Part shown: positions 1 through 5,167 of the stretch, piece by piece
How positions within the stretch are numbered: the first letter of the stretch is position 1
Layout of the letters: each line of letters begins with the position of its first letter
DNA from: Sulfurospirillum sp.
GTDB taxonomy: Bacteria; Campylobacterota; Campylobacteria; Campylobacterales; QNZT01
Direction: 5' to 3'
DNA length: 5,429 nt
NCBI GenBank assembly: GCA_003978455.1
Contig: QNZT01000069.1
Coordinates: 1 to 5,429, forward strand
Notes under the pieces: model-generated
What the model was told of the DNA's origin: nothing
What the model saw: only the letters and a program-made list of their open reading frames with translations
The model's database searches: none
Made by a program: the position numbers and the translations under genes

Positions 1-101
1 TCCCGCCCTCTGAACTCCTCTACATCATAATGCAGATGTTCCGGTTGTACCGCGGCAACACCACATGCAAAAAGGCTGCGCGCAGCAGCTTTATGGTCCA
101 T
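1..101 (-). CDS. Probable glycerate 2-kinase (MOFRL/GckA-type), N-terminal fragment cut by the window edge
   Basis: Translating the minus strand from the ATG at 101-99 gives 33 codons with no stop, running off the window. The start overlaps the last 11 nt of the upstream phosphatase gene, and a GAGG lies 9 nt before the ATG. The peptide reads MDHKAAARSLFACGVAAVQP followed by EHLHYDVEEF. The ARSLF-x-x-G-V-A-A-V-x-P pattern resembles the first helix of the glycerate 2-kinase family with a C-terminal MOFRL domain, which typically begins like L-R-x-L-F-x-A-A-V-x-A-V-x-P. These enzymes phosphorylate D-glycerate with ATP to 2-phosphoglycerate in the cytosol. Placement after a phosphoglycosyl-glycerate phosphatase fits glycerate recycling. 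Only about 7% of a normal ~400-450-aa protein is visible and no catalytic residue is included. That a coupled gene starts here is fairly secure; the family is a moderate-confidence call. Confidence 0.68.
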   Translation of the reverse strand, partial: MDHKAAARSLFACGVAAVQPEHLHYDVEEFRGR

Positions 102-846
102 CTGCCAAAACCTCTTTCAGCGCTTCGTTCCACCCCCTGCTCCCCTCACAAGGCGCTTTGACAAGATGCGGCAGAGAGAGGGGGATAAATGCTCCGCCAT
201 GCCGGGGAATAAGCACAGGAATATCCACCGCTTCAAGCATCGGTATATCGTTAAAGTTATCCCCGAGTGCGATACTTCTGTACCCGGGATAGTGTTTCAT
301 GACACTTCTGACCGCCCTGCCCTTATCCTGTCCCGCACCGACACAGTGGTAAAACCTCCCGCCCCGCAAAATGGCAAATCCCTCTTTTTCGGCAATACGC
401 TTCAGTGCTTCTATATCCATCACGCTGTCGATCAGAAAAGGTTCACTGAACTCCCGCTCTTTCGCCAGTGTAGCCTGCACAGCGTCAAAACCGGTATGCC
501 GGCAAATCTCTTCGACAGACATATCTTTAAATGCCCGAATTCCAAACGCCGCCCTGTAACGGTCGATAAAAAGAGTAATCTCTTCATGAGGACGTCCCAG
601 CAGCGTTTTTCTACCGTCAGGATAGCAGATACATGCGCCGTTTTCAACGATAAACGGTGCAGAGATACCCATCTCCTTTTGCAACAGCATACACTCTTTA
701 CGGGTTTTACTGGTGGTATAGATAAGGTCAATATGGTGTTTTTTGATATATGAGAGCATAGGAAGTGCCCCGGAGAAGCTGTAGTCTCCGTGATCGAGCA
801 GACTTCCGTCAAGGTCGGTAAAGAGGACTATCTTTTCAGCCGGCAA
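91..846 (-). CDS. Mannosyl-3-phosphoglycerate phosphatase family protein (HAD-IIB; MpgP/YedP-like)
   Basis: This 251-aa cytosolic HAD hydrolase has all the expected motifs. Motif I is DLDGSLLD (residues 11-18, nucleophile D11 and acid/base D13), motif II is TTSKTR (44-49), the motif III lysine is K175 in QDKG, and motif IV is GDNFND (195-200). A C2B-type cap lies between motifs II and III. Family-typical MPGP elements are ENG (68-70), RGGRFYHCVG (161-170) and a C-terminal SRGWN (236-240). Length is normal. Family members remove phosphate from mannosyl- or glucosyl-3-phosphoglycerate to give the compatible solutes mannosylglycerate or glucosylglycerate; some homologues (E. coli YedP) lack a known synthase partner, so the substrate is open. 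The start is TTG at 846-844, with AAGGG 4 nt upstream, and overlaps the end of pgi by 11 nt, suggesting translational coupling. The next gene, a likely glycerate kinase, overlaps its 3' end by another 11 nt. Confidence 0.88.
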   Translation of the reverse strand: MPAEKIVLFTDLDGSLLDHGDYSFSGALPMLSYIKKHHIDLIYTTSKTRKECMLLQKEMGISAPFIVENGACICYPDGRKTLLGRPHEEITLFIDRYRAAFGIRAFKDMSVEEICRHTGFDAVQATLAKEREFSEPFLIDSVMDIEALKRIAEKEGFAILRGGRFYHCVGAGQDKGRAVRSVMKHYPGYRSIALGDNFNDIPMLEAVDIPVLIPRHGGAFIPLSLPHLVKAPCEGSRGWNEALKEVLADGP

Positions 847-2086
847 ATTTCCCTTTCAGTATCTGTTTCCCCAGCTCTACACCCGGCTGGTCATAGGTAT
901 CGACGCCCAGAAAGTGACCGCACAGGGAGGTGAGCAGTTCATAGTACATGATCATATATCCGGTATTGTACTCATCCAGCTTTCCGATCTCTATCTTATC
1001 GACACTGATCCCCTGTTGCATAATACTCTCCATCGTCGCATCGCACTGGGCGTTGATGAGTTCGTTGAAGGTGTGTCCGTTGATATAGTCCGTCTTTTCA
1101 AGATGCGGCAGCGAGACATTGGGGATCACCGTCGGTGTCTGAAAATCGATCACTTTGATCATCGTCACCGTTTTGTCGCGCGGACCTTCGATGAGGAGCT
1201 GTAAAAAGGAGTGCTGATCGACCGAACCGATGATCCCCACCGGTGTCATACCGACATGATTTCCTGCTTTGTCGATCTTTCCGAGTGATTCTCCCCAAAG
1301 CTGCACATACCAGGCATTGAACTCTTTAAAAGCACTGCTGTAGGAGAAGAGCACGTTGATCGGAACATCTTTGCTGTGTGTGGCATAGTGATACGCTTTT
1401 TGTACCAGCAGATCTTCGCTTTTGTCAAAGAAACCGTTTTGAAGCGCCCCTGCACCGGCAAGCAGCGCCCGGGTATCGTACCCAAGCAGTGTCAGTGGAA
1501 GCAGTCCGACAGCAGAAAGCACCGAAAAACGCCCGCCGACATTGTGCGGTATATGAAACGTCGGTACTTTGACAGTTTTGCCCAGCTCATCCAGCGGAGA
1601 ACCGGCATCGGTGATAAATGCAAAATGGCTTCTGAACTTTTCACTCTCCACCGGTGCATCGAAACGGTGGATCAGATCTTTGACGTGCGAAGTGGTCTCT
1701 ATGGTAGAACCCGATTTGGAGATCATGATAAAAAAACTCTCTTCATAGACCAGATCTTTGAGATTGGACTCTATCTCCACGGGATCGACATTTTCCATGA
1801 AGATGAGTTTTCTGCCGTTTCGTGAAGGGGTATGTGCCAGAAGCGAATCAACCGCTTTCGTCCCCAGAGAAGAGCCGCCGATACCGATCACGACGATGTT
1901 TTGAATACCTTTTGCCTCAAAATCGTAATCATCGATAAAGGCTTCGATCTTCGCCAGCATATCCGACTCCGGCAACAGATAGTAGCCGACTTTTCCGCTG
2001 TCCCGCTCTGCCCTGAGCGCATCGTACGCTTCCGCGATCACCTCATCCGTCGCTTCTTTCTCGAAGAAAAGTTCTCTTTTAATCAC
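836..2086 (-). CDS. pgi: Glucose-6-phosphate isomerase, compact form
   Basis: Catalyses reversible glucose-6-phosphate/fructose-6-phosphate isomerisation in the cytosol (glycolysis, gluconeogenesis, sugar-nucleotide supply). The 416-aa protein has two SIS sugar-phosphate domains. Visible motifs are GIGGSSLG (68-75), the phosphate-binding SKSGSTIE (123-130), the first PGI signature around VGGRFSV (183-189), WGESLGK (264-270) with the catalytic Glu at 266, DQHS (290-293) with the ring-opening His at 292, and the second signature PGVELGKQIL (401-410) with Lys 407. All key residues are present. It is much shorter than the ~550-aa E. coli type, matching the compact bacterial Pgi form. The start is GTG at 2086-2084, supported by AAAGGA ending 6 nt upstream; this Shine-Dalgarno overlaps the dapE TAA stop. 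The dapE gap is 10 nt, and the 3' end overlaps the phosphatase gene. In an autotroph the main flux would be gluconeogenic (inference). Confidence 0.96.
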   Translation of the reverse strand: MIKRELFFEKEATDEVIAEAYDALRAERDSGKVGYYLLPESDMLAKIEAFIDDYDFEAKGIQNIVVIGIGGSSLGTKAVDSLLAHTPSRNGRKLIFMENVDPVEIESNLKDLVYEESFFIMISKSGSTIETTSHVKDLIHRFDAPVESEKFRSHFAFITDAGSPLDELGKTVKVPTFHIPHNVGGRFSVLSAVGLLPLTLLGYDTRALLAGAGALQNGFFDKSEDLLVQKAYHYATHSKDVPINVLFSYSSAFKEFNAWYVQLWGESLGKIDKAGNHVGMTPVGIIGSVDQHSFLQLLIEGPRDKTVTMIKVIDFQTPTVIPNVSLPHLEKTDYINGHTFNELINAQCDATMESIMQQGISVDKIEIGKLDEYNTGYMIMYYELLTSLCGHFLGVDTYDQPGVELGKQILKGKFAG

Positions 2087-2096
2087 ATACCATCCT

Positions 2097-3191
2097 TTAA
2101 AATCTCTCTATTAGTCTGGAAAACACTTCGTAAAGCGCTTCTACCTCTGCTTCGGATGTACGCTCATTGGGTGCATGGATGGTATCGTTGATGACCCCGA
2201 ACTCCACGGTATCGATCCCATACGCTCCGAAAAAACGTGCATCACTCGTACCTCCGGCAGTGGAGAGTTTCGCATCCACACCGACGATATCTTTGATGGA
2301 TGCAAGCATCTTCTGTACCACTTTCGACTCCCGGTTGGTGACAAACGGTCTGGCGCTCTGACTCAGTGTCAGCGTATAGTCCATCTCATGAAAGTACTTG
2401 TCCACAAACGCTTCCACATCTTCGATAGTCGTCTTGGTAGAGTTACGTACATTGAACATCATCTTCAACTTTCCGGGGGTGACATTGGTCACTTCCATAC
2501 CCGCACGGATGTCGGTGATGACAAACTGACTCGGAGCGAAGTTTTCATCTCCTTCATCGAGATTGACCCCCGCCATATGCGGCAACACCTGTGCAACAAC
2601 ATGGATAGGGTTTTTCGCTTTTTCCGGATAGGCGGCATGTCCCTGCATCCCGACCTTTTCGATCACACCGTTGATAGAACCGCGCCGCCCGATCTTGATC
2701 GCATCACCAAACACCTCTTCACACGTCGGCTCCGCGACGATGACATAATCTGGCAAAAAGTCCATCGATTCGAGTTTTTTGATCATCTCGACCGTACCGT
2801 ATGTCGCATCACCCTCTTCGTCACTGGTCAGCAGCACCGAAAGTGTACCGCGGAACGCTTTCGCCTCTTTACACGCTTTCAGAAATGCCGCCACACCGCT
2901 TTTCATGTCCTGTGTACCGCGTGCGTAGATTTTACCCTCTTTGTGCAGCGGCTCAAACGGATCGCTCTCCCATCCGTCACCCGGCGGAACGACATCGATG
3001 TGTCCTGCGAAACAGAGGTGATCCCCTTCTGAAAACTTTTTATACATGAAGAGGTTTTTCACGCCCTCTTTTTCAAAATAGATCGTCTCGAAATCGTCGA
3101 GATAACCTTCGATAAAATCAAACGCGCCGTCATCGTCCGGTGTTACAGACTTGTACCGCAGCAGTTTGTCAAACAGGGGAATCAGATCCAT
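2097..3191 (-). CDS. dapE: Succinyl-diaminopimelate desuccinylase
   Basis: M20-family di-zinc amidohydrolase that cleaves N-succinyl-LL-2,6-diaminopimelate to succinate and LL-DAP, in the succinylase branch of lysine/meso-DAP synthesis that supplies peptidoglycan; cytosolic. The 364-aa length is close to typical DapE (~375 aa). The expected metal and catalytic residues are in order: H64 and D66 in GHIDVVP, bridging D95 in ARGTQDMKSG, general base E125 and ligand E126 in SDEEGDA, E154 in AEPT, H185 in the dimerisation-domain GHAAYP, the substrate-binding TSDARF (315-320), and the last ligand H339 in TIHAPNER. The TSDARF and GWESDPF elements favour DapE over ArgE or general M20 peptidases. The ATG at 3191-3189 lies only 9 nt after the lipoprotein stop and has at best a weak GACAG ribosome site, so coupling to the upstream gene is likely. 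Ends 10 nt before the pgi start. Confidence 0.96.
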   Translation of the reverse strand: MDLIPLFDKLLRYKSVTPDDDGAFDFIEGYLDDFETIYFEKEGVKNLFMYKKFSEGDHLCFAGHIDVVPPGDGWESDPFEPLHKEGKIYARGTQDMKSGVAAFLKACKEAKAFRGTLSVLLTSDEEGDATYGTVEMIKKLESMDFLPDYVIVAEPTCEEVFGDAIKIGRRGSINGVIEKVGMQGHAAYPEKAKNPIHVVAQVLPHMAGVNLDEGDENFAPSQFVITDIRAGMEVTNVTPGKLKMMFNVRNSTKTTIEDVEAFVDKYFHEMDYTLTLSQSARPFVTNRESKVVQKMLASIKDIVGVDAKLSTAGGTSDARFFGAYGIDTVEFGVINDTIHAPNERTSEAEVEALYEVFSRLIERF

Positions 3192-3200
3192 CTGTCAGAC

Positions 3201-3545
3201 TCAATGGTTCGGATTTTCAAAAAAGACATACTGCGTCGAATAGTCACTGATCTCGAAGTAGACCCTCTTCTCGCCTTTGTCCGCCACACCGTTGAGGTTT
3301 GCATCAAAGATCCCGTAACCGAATCGATACGGTCTGTCGGTATCACCGTCGGTGCTGATTGCGGTTGTCAGCTTATCGATTTTGATAAATTTTCGTACCA
3401 GTTTCCCGCCGTTATATATCTCCAGTACACCGTCCGTACCCGTCCAGTTCTGGATAGCACGTCCCAGTCTGTTTTGTGTCTCCTGCGTACAGCCTGTCAT
3501 CAAAAAAAGCGCAACCGCCGCACTTATAAATAGTTTTGTTTTCAT
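3201..3545 (-). CDS. Small predicted lipoprotein with an EF-hand-like acidic loop, function unknown
   Basis: This 114-aa protein begins MKTKLFISAAVALFLMTGC. A basic n-region and hydrophobic core lead to a lipobox MTGC with the lipidated Cys at position 19 (Met at -3 is tolerated but not the commonest residue), so export and membrane anchoring are likely, leaving ~96 mature residues. I do not recognise the family. The mature part contains a short stretch with beta-type sequence (GVLEIYNGGKLVRKFIKID, 39-57) and DANLNGVADKGE at 81-92, which has D/N/N/G/D/E at positions 1, 3, 5, 6, 9 and 12 of a calcium-binding EF-hand loop, although position 8 is Ala rather than a large hydrophobic. The start is firm: AGGAG (3557-3553) lies 7 nt before the ATG at 3545. 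It is the first gene of the minus-strand operon and is followed 9 nt later by dapE; there is no evident functional link beyond a shared envelope theme. Confidence 0.85.
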   Translation of the reverse strand: MKTKLFISAAVALFLMTGCTQETQNRLGRAIQNWTGTDGVLEIYNGGKLVRKFIKIDKLTTAISTDGDTDRPYRFGYGIFDANLNGVADKGEKRVYFEISDYSTQYVFFENPNH

Positions 3546-3552
3546 TGTTTCT

Positions 3553-3557
3553 CTCCT
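3553..3557 (-). promoter_or_regulatory. Shine-Dalgarno site fixing the lipoprotein start
   Basis: AGGAG on the minus strand, 7 nt before the ATG at 3545-3543. It is the strongest ribosome binding site in the minus-strand operon, while the downstream genes have weaker or overlapping sites consistent with coupled translation. Confidence 0.8.
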
Positions 3558-3579
3558 GCAAAATGATTAATTCGTTATT

Positions 3580-3585
3580 ATTTTA
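3580..3585 (-). promoter_or_regulatory. Candidate sigma-70 -10 box for the lipoprotein-dapE-pgi operon
   Basis: On the minus strand this reads TAAAAT, preceded by TATGT, giving an extended-looking TGTTAAAAT about 35 nt upstream of the lipoprotein ATG. A second candidate, TATGAT (3599-3594), lies just upstream. Neither has a clear TTGACA at -35, which is normal for Campylobacterota, whose vegetative promoters lean on the -10 box and upstream T/A-rich periodicity. Assignment is by position and resemblance only. Confidence 0.4.
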
Positions 3586-3645
3586 ACATATTTATCATAT
3601 GGGTACATCATTTAAAAAATATCCTTAGCGATACATAGACGTTTA

Positions 3646-3672
3646 CTGTGAAAAATTTCATTTTTGAAACAG
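3646..3672. repeat. Imperfect inverted repeat (hairpin or operator candidate)
   Basis: CTGT (3646-3649) pairs with ACAG (3669-3672). Inside it AAAAAT (3651-3656) pairs with ATTTTT (3660-3665) around a TTC loop, with an asymmetric bulge between the two stems. The same stretch can be read as TGAAA / TTTCA / TGAAA in alternating orientation. It lies about 100 nt upstream of the lipoprotein ATG on one side and about 190 nt upstream of the secreted-protein start on the other. No gene ends nearby, so a terminator role is unlikely; an operator is possible, and so is chance in AT-rich DNA. Confidence 0.4.
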
Positions 3673-3744
3673 CTATCTTTTTATCAACATCGCTCTTCCT
3701 TCCCAAATACCCTGAAATAGCCTGAGTTAAAGCACTTTCCATCA

Positions 3745-3761
3745 TGTTTCAAAATGTAACA
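3745..3761. repeat. Inverted repeat TGTTTC-N5-GTAACA, candidate operator
   Basis: Two 6-bp arms separated by AAAAT match as inverted repeats with a single mismatch (TGTTTC against TGTTAC). The 17-bp dyad geometry is typical of a dimeric helix-turn-helix regulator site. It lies about 63 nt upstream of the candidate -10 box of the secreted-protein gene, a position compatible with activation or with control of either divergent unit. No regulator is encoded in the window. Confidence 0.35.
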
Positions 3762-3795
3762 TATGGGGTGCTGTCGCGAAGGTATATTTATTCTT

Positions 3796-3811
3796 AATTA
3801 TTTAAATAATT
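3796..3811. repeat. 16-bp perfect AT palindrome over the expected -35 region
   Basis: AATTATTTAAATAATT is its own reverse complement. It covers the place where the -35 element would lie for the candidate -10 box at 3824-3829. It could be an operator, an UP-like AT-rich element or simply a by-product of base composition; the pure A/T content makes chance more likely than for a mixed-base palindrome. Confidence 0.5.
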
Positions 3812-3823
3812 TAAAATATGTAC

Positions 3824-3829
3824 TACAAT
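3824..3829 (+). promoter_or_regulatory. Candidate sigma-70 -10 box for the small secreted-protein gene
   Basis: TACAAT lies 31 nt before the ATG at 3861, predicting a start of transcription near 3836 and a ~25-nt leader carrying the GGAG site. The upstream DNA is a run of T/A-rich sequence without a consensus -35, as expected for Campylobacterota. Confidence 0.5.
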
Positions 3830-3831
3830 AG

Positions 3832-3845
3832 TTAAATATATTTAA
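3832..3845. repeat. 14-bp perfect AT palindrome at the expected transcription start
   Basis: TTAAATATATTTAA is its own reverse complement and lies between the candidate -10 box and the Shine-Dalgarno site. Its centre is 35 bp from the centre of the palindrome at 3796-3811, so the two bracket the -10 box. A repressor bound here would block initiation, but the pure A/T composition weakens the case. Confidence 0.45.
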
Positions 3846-3860
3846 TTTATGGAGCTTCTC

Positions 3861-4133
3861 ATGAAGTATATTATTTCTATGGTAGTGGTATTATTTACCT
3901 CCCTTGCAGCACAGGATCAAACCCCTTTTCTGCACGGTTATGTCGCATCGCTACCGTTGAAAGAGGCGAGAAAAGTTGTCATAAATTCATTTGACACGGT
4001 GATAGATATGTACCGTAGCAGCAGCGAAGAGCAGAAACTTGATTTTATCGCAAACCTCGACGATTTTGAGATCGAGCTGTTTATGGAATACCTCCGAAAC
4101 AAATACCCGGAGGAGTTTGCACTGCTTCACTGA
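3861..4133 (+). CDS. Small secreted (periplasmic) protein of unknown function
   Basis: The 90-aa protein begins MKYIISMVVVLFTSLAAQDQ, a short Sec signal peptide with a probable cleavage at SLA|AQ (after residue 16) and no lipobox Cys, leaving a ~74-aa mature periplasmic protein. The start at 3861 is preferred over an in-frame ATG at 3849 because GGAG (3851-3854) sits 6 nt before 3861 and would overlap the earlier ATG; starting at 3861 also gives a proper signal peptide. The mature part is acidic and looks helical, with two apparent helices around EARKVVINSFDTVIDMY (35-51) and FEIELFMEYLRNKY (69-82) separated by SSSEEQKLDFIANLDD. I do not recognise the family and see no catalytic motif. It is flanked by its own promoter region and a 104-nt spacer before prs, so it is likely monocistronic. 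Confidence 0.78.
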   Translation: MKYIISMVVVLFTSLAAQDQTPFLHGYVASLPLKEARKVVINSFDTVIDMYRSSSEEQKLDFIANLDDFEIELFMEYLRNKYPEEFALLH

Positions 4134-4180
4134 AACAAGCGTATAAATAACACCATAAAAACAATACCTGCATCACTCTC

Positions 4181-4204
4181 AGTCTTTTGTCAGAGACTTT
4201 TCTA
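4181..4204 (+). terminator. Weak terminator-like hairpin after the secreted-protein gene
   Basis: AGTCT (4181-4185) and AGACT (4194-4198) can form a 5-bp stem around an 8-nt loop, followed by TTTTCT. The stem is short and AT-containing, and the T run is interrupted, so this would be a poor intrinsic terminator; it also sits immediately upstream of the prs promoter candidate. Offered as a possibility only. Confidence 0.28.
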
Positions 4205-4210
4205 TAAAAT
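4203..4210 (+). promoter_or_regulatory. Candidate -10 box for prs-lepA
   Basis: TATAAAAT lies 27 nt upstream of the prs ATG. No good -35 is found at 16-18 bp (a TTGTCA at 4187-4192 is only 10 bp away). The 104-nt gap after the previous gene supports an independent promoter here. Confidence 0.45.
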
Positions 4211-4237
4211 ATCTCAAAAATAGCAAAGGTCTTAGTA

Positions 4238-5167
4238 ATGAGAGGCTATAAAGTCTTTTCCGGTACAGCCAATCCGGAGTTTGCCAAAGCAGTGGCAAAA
4301 TATCTTTCCATCCCGCTCTCAGAAGCAACCATCAACCGTTTCAGCGACGGTGAAATCAACGTACAGATCAGTGAAAGCGTGCGCGGTCGCGATGTGTTTA
4401 TCATCCAGTCCACCTGTGCTCCGGCAAATGCCAATCTGATGGAGCTTTTGATCATGACGGACGCCCTGCGCAGAAGCTCTGCAAACTCTATCACCGCGGT
4501 CGTACCCTACTTCGGTTATGCCAGACAAGACAGAAAAGCGGCTCCCCGTGTTCCGATCACCGCGAAACTGGTAGCCAACCTTTTTGAAACAGCCGGTATC
4601 GACCGTGTCGTGACTGTCGATCTTCATGCCGGTCAGATCCAAGGCTTTTTCGATATCCCTGTCGACAATCTCTACGGTTCTATCGTTTTCAAAGATTATC
4701 TCCAGCGCAAAAACCTCAAAAATCCCATCATCGCCAGTCCCGATATCGGCGGTGTCGCACGTGCCAGAAGTTTTGCCAAACAACTCGATCTCGATATCGT
4801 CATCATCGACAAAAGACGTGAAAAAGCAAATGAGAGCGAAGTGATGAACATCATCGGAAACGTGGAAGGCAAAGATGTCATCCTCATAGACGATATGATC
4901 GATACCGCAGGTACCATCGTCAAAGCGGCCGCAGCACTGAAAGCAAACGGTGCAAACTCCGCCATGGCATTTTGCACACACCCTGTTCTCAGCGGTCCGG
5001 CGTATGAACGCATAGAGAAAGGGGAACTCGATGAACTGGTCGTTACCGACACCATTCCCCTGACACAGGAGAGTGAAAAGATCACTGTACTTTCCGTCGC
5101 CAACCTATTCAGCGAAGTGATCCGCCGAATCTATCACAATGAAAGCGTAAACGGTCTCTTTATCTGA
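4238..5167 (+). CDS. prs: Ribose-phosphate pyrophosphokinase (PRPP synthetase)
   Basis: Makes 5-phosphoribosyl-1-diphosphate from ribose 5-phosphate and ATP (AMP released), feeding purine, pyrimidine, NAD, histidine and tryptophan synthesis; cytosolic, usually a hexamer. The 309-aa length is typical of class I enzymes. Two phosphoribosyltransferase-like domains are visible, with FSDGE (35-39), the flexible-loop RQDRK (96-100), the PRPP synthetase signature DLHAGQIQGFFD (128-139, metal ligand H130), the catalytic loop DKRR (191-194, K192 and R194), and the ribose-phosphate/PRPP loop VILIDDMIDTAGT (214-226). All key residues are present. The ATG at 4238 is preceded by AAAGG 8 nt upstream, and the protein begins in the usual family position (KVFSGTANPEFA). 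The stop overlaps the lepA start by 1 nt. Confidence 0.97.
   Translation: MRGYKVFSGTANPEFAKAVAKYLSIPLSEATINRFSDGEINVQISESVRGRDVFIIQSTCAPANANLMELLIMTDALRRSSANSITAVVPYFGYARQDRKAAPRVPITAKLVANLFETAGIDRVVTVDLHAGQIQGFFDIPVDNLYGSIVFKDYLQRKNLKNPIIASPDIGGVARARSFAKQLDLDIVIIDKRREKANESEVMNIIGNVEGKDVILIDDMIDTAGTIVKAAAALKANGANSAMAFCTHPVLSGPAYERIEKGELDELVVTDTIPLTQESEKITVLSVANLFSEVIRRIYHNESVNGLFI

Larger units (their letters stand above)
3546..3860. other. Divergent intergenic region (315 nt) between the minus-strand operon and the small secreted-protein gene
   Basis: No convincing coding frame or recognisable structural RNA is seen. The region is strongly AT-rich, especially 3781-3848, in contrast to the flanking genes. 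It should hold the promoters for both divergent transcription units. It also contains an imperfect hairpin at 3646-3672, an inverted repeat at 3745-3761, and two perfect AT palindromes at 3796-3811 and 3832-3845, each listed separately. The 5' leader of the lipoprotein gene would be short if the -10 candidate at 3585-3580 is right, leaving a middle stretch (about 3620-3780) with no assigned role; a small RNA there cannot be excluded from sequence alone. Confidence 0.8.

Noticed and set aside
166..753. 195-codon open frame on the plus strand opposite the phosphatase gene
   Set aside because: It is antisense to a gene with all four HAD motifs intact; there is no recognisable product.
2175..3032. 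Long 285-codon open frame on the plus strand opposite dapE
   Set aside because: It lies wholly antisense to dapE, whose catalytic motifs are complete. The antisense product is rich in His, Arg and Phe with no domain-like pattern, as expected from the mirror of a biased coding strand.
91..3545. Possible horizontal acquisition of the phosphatase and pgi section
   Set aside because: Codon style and base composition look like those of dapE and prs, and gene junctions are seamless, with no mobile-element trace.
3849..3860. Earlier in-frame ATG (MELL...) for the small secreted protein
   Set aside because: The GGAG at 3851-3854 overlaps this codon and is correctly spaced for the ATG at 3861; starting later also gives a normal signal peptide n-region.
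3546..3860. tRNA, riboswitch, CRISPR or insertion-sequence remnant in the long intergenic region
   Set aside because: No cloverleaf, no repeated spacer pattern, no transposase fragment or terminal repeats with target duplication, and no familiar riboswitch core could be seen by eye.
4187..4208. TTGTCA plus TATAAA as a full -35/-10 promoter for prs
   Set aside because: The spacing is only 10 bp, too short for sigma-70; only the -10 candidate was kept.
4319..4981. 220-codon open frame on the minus strand opposite prs
   Set aside because: It is fully antisense to an intact prs gene, has Asp/His/Cys-rich composition without motifs, and lacks a convincing ribosome site context.
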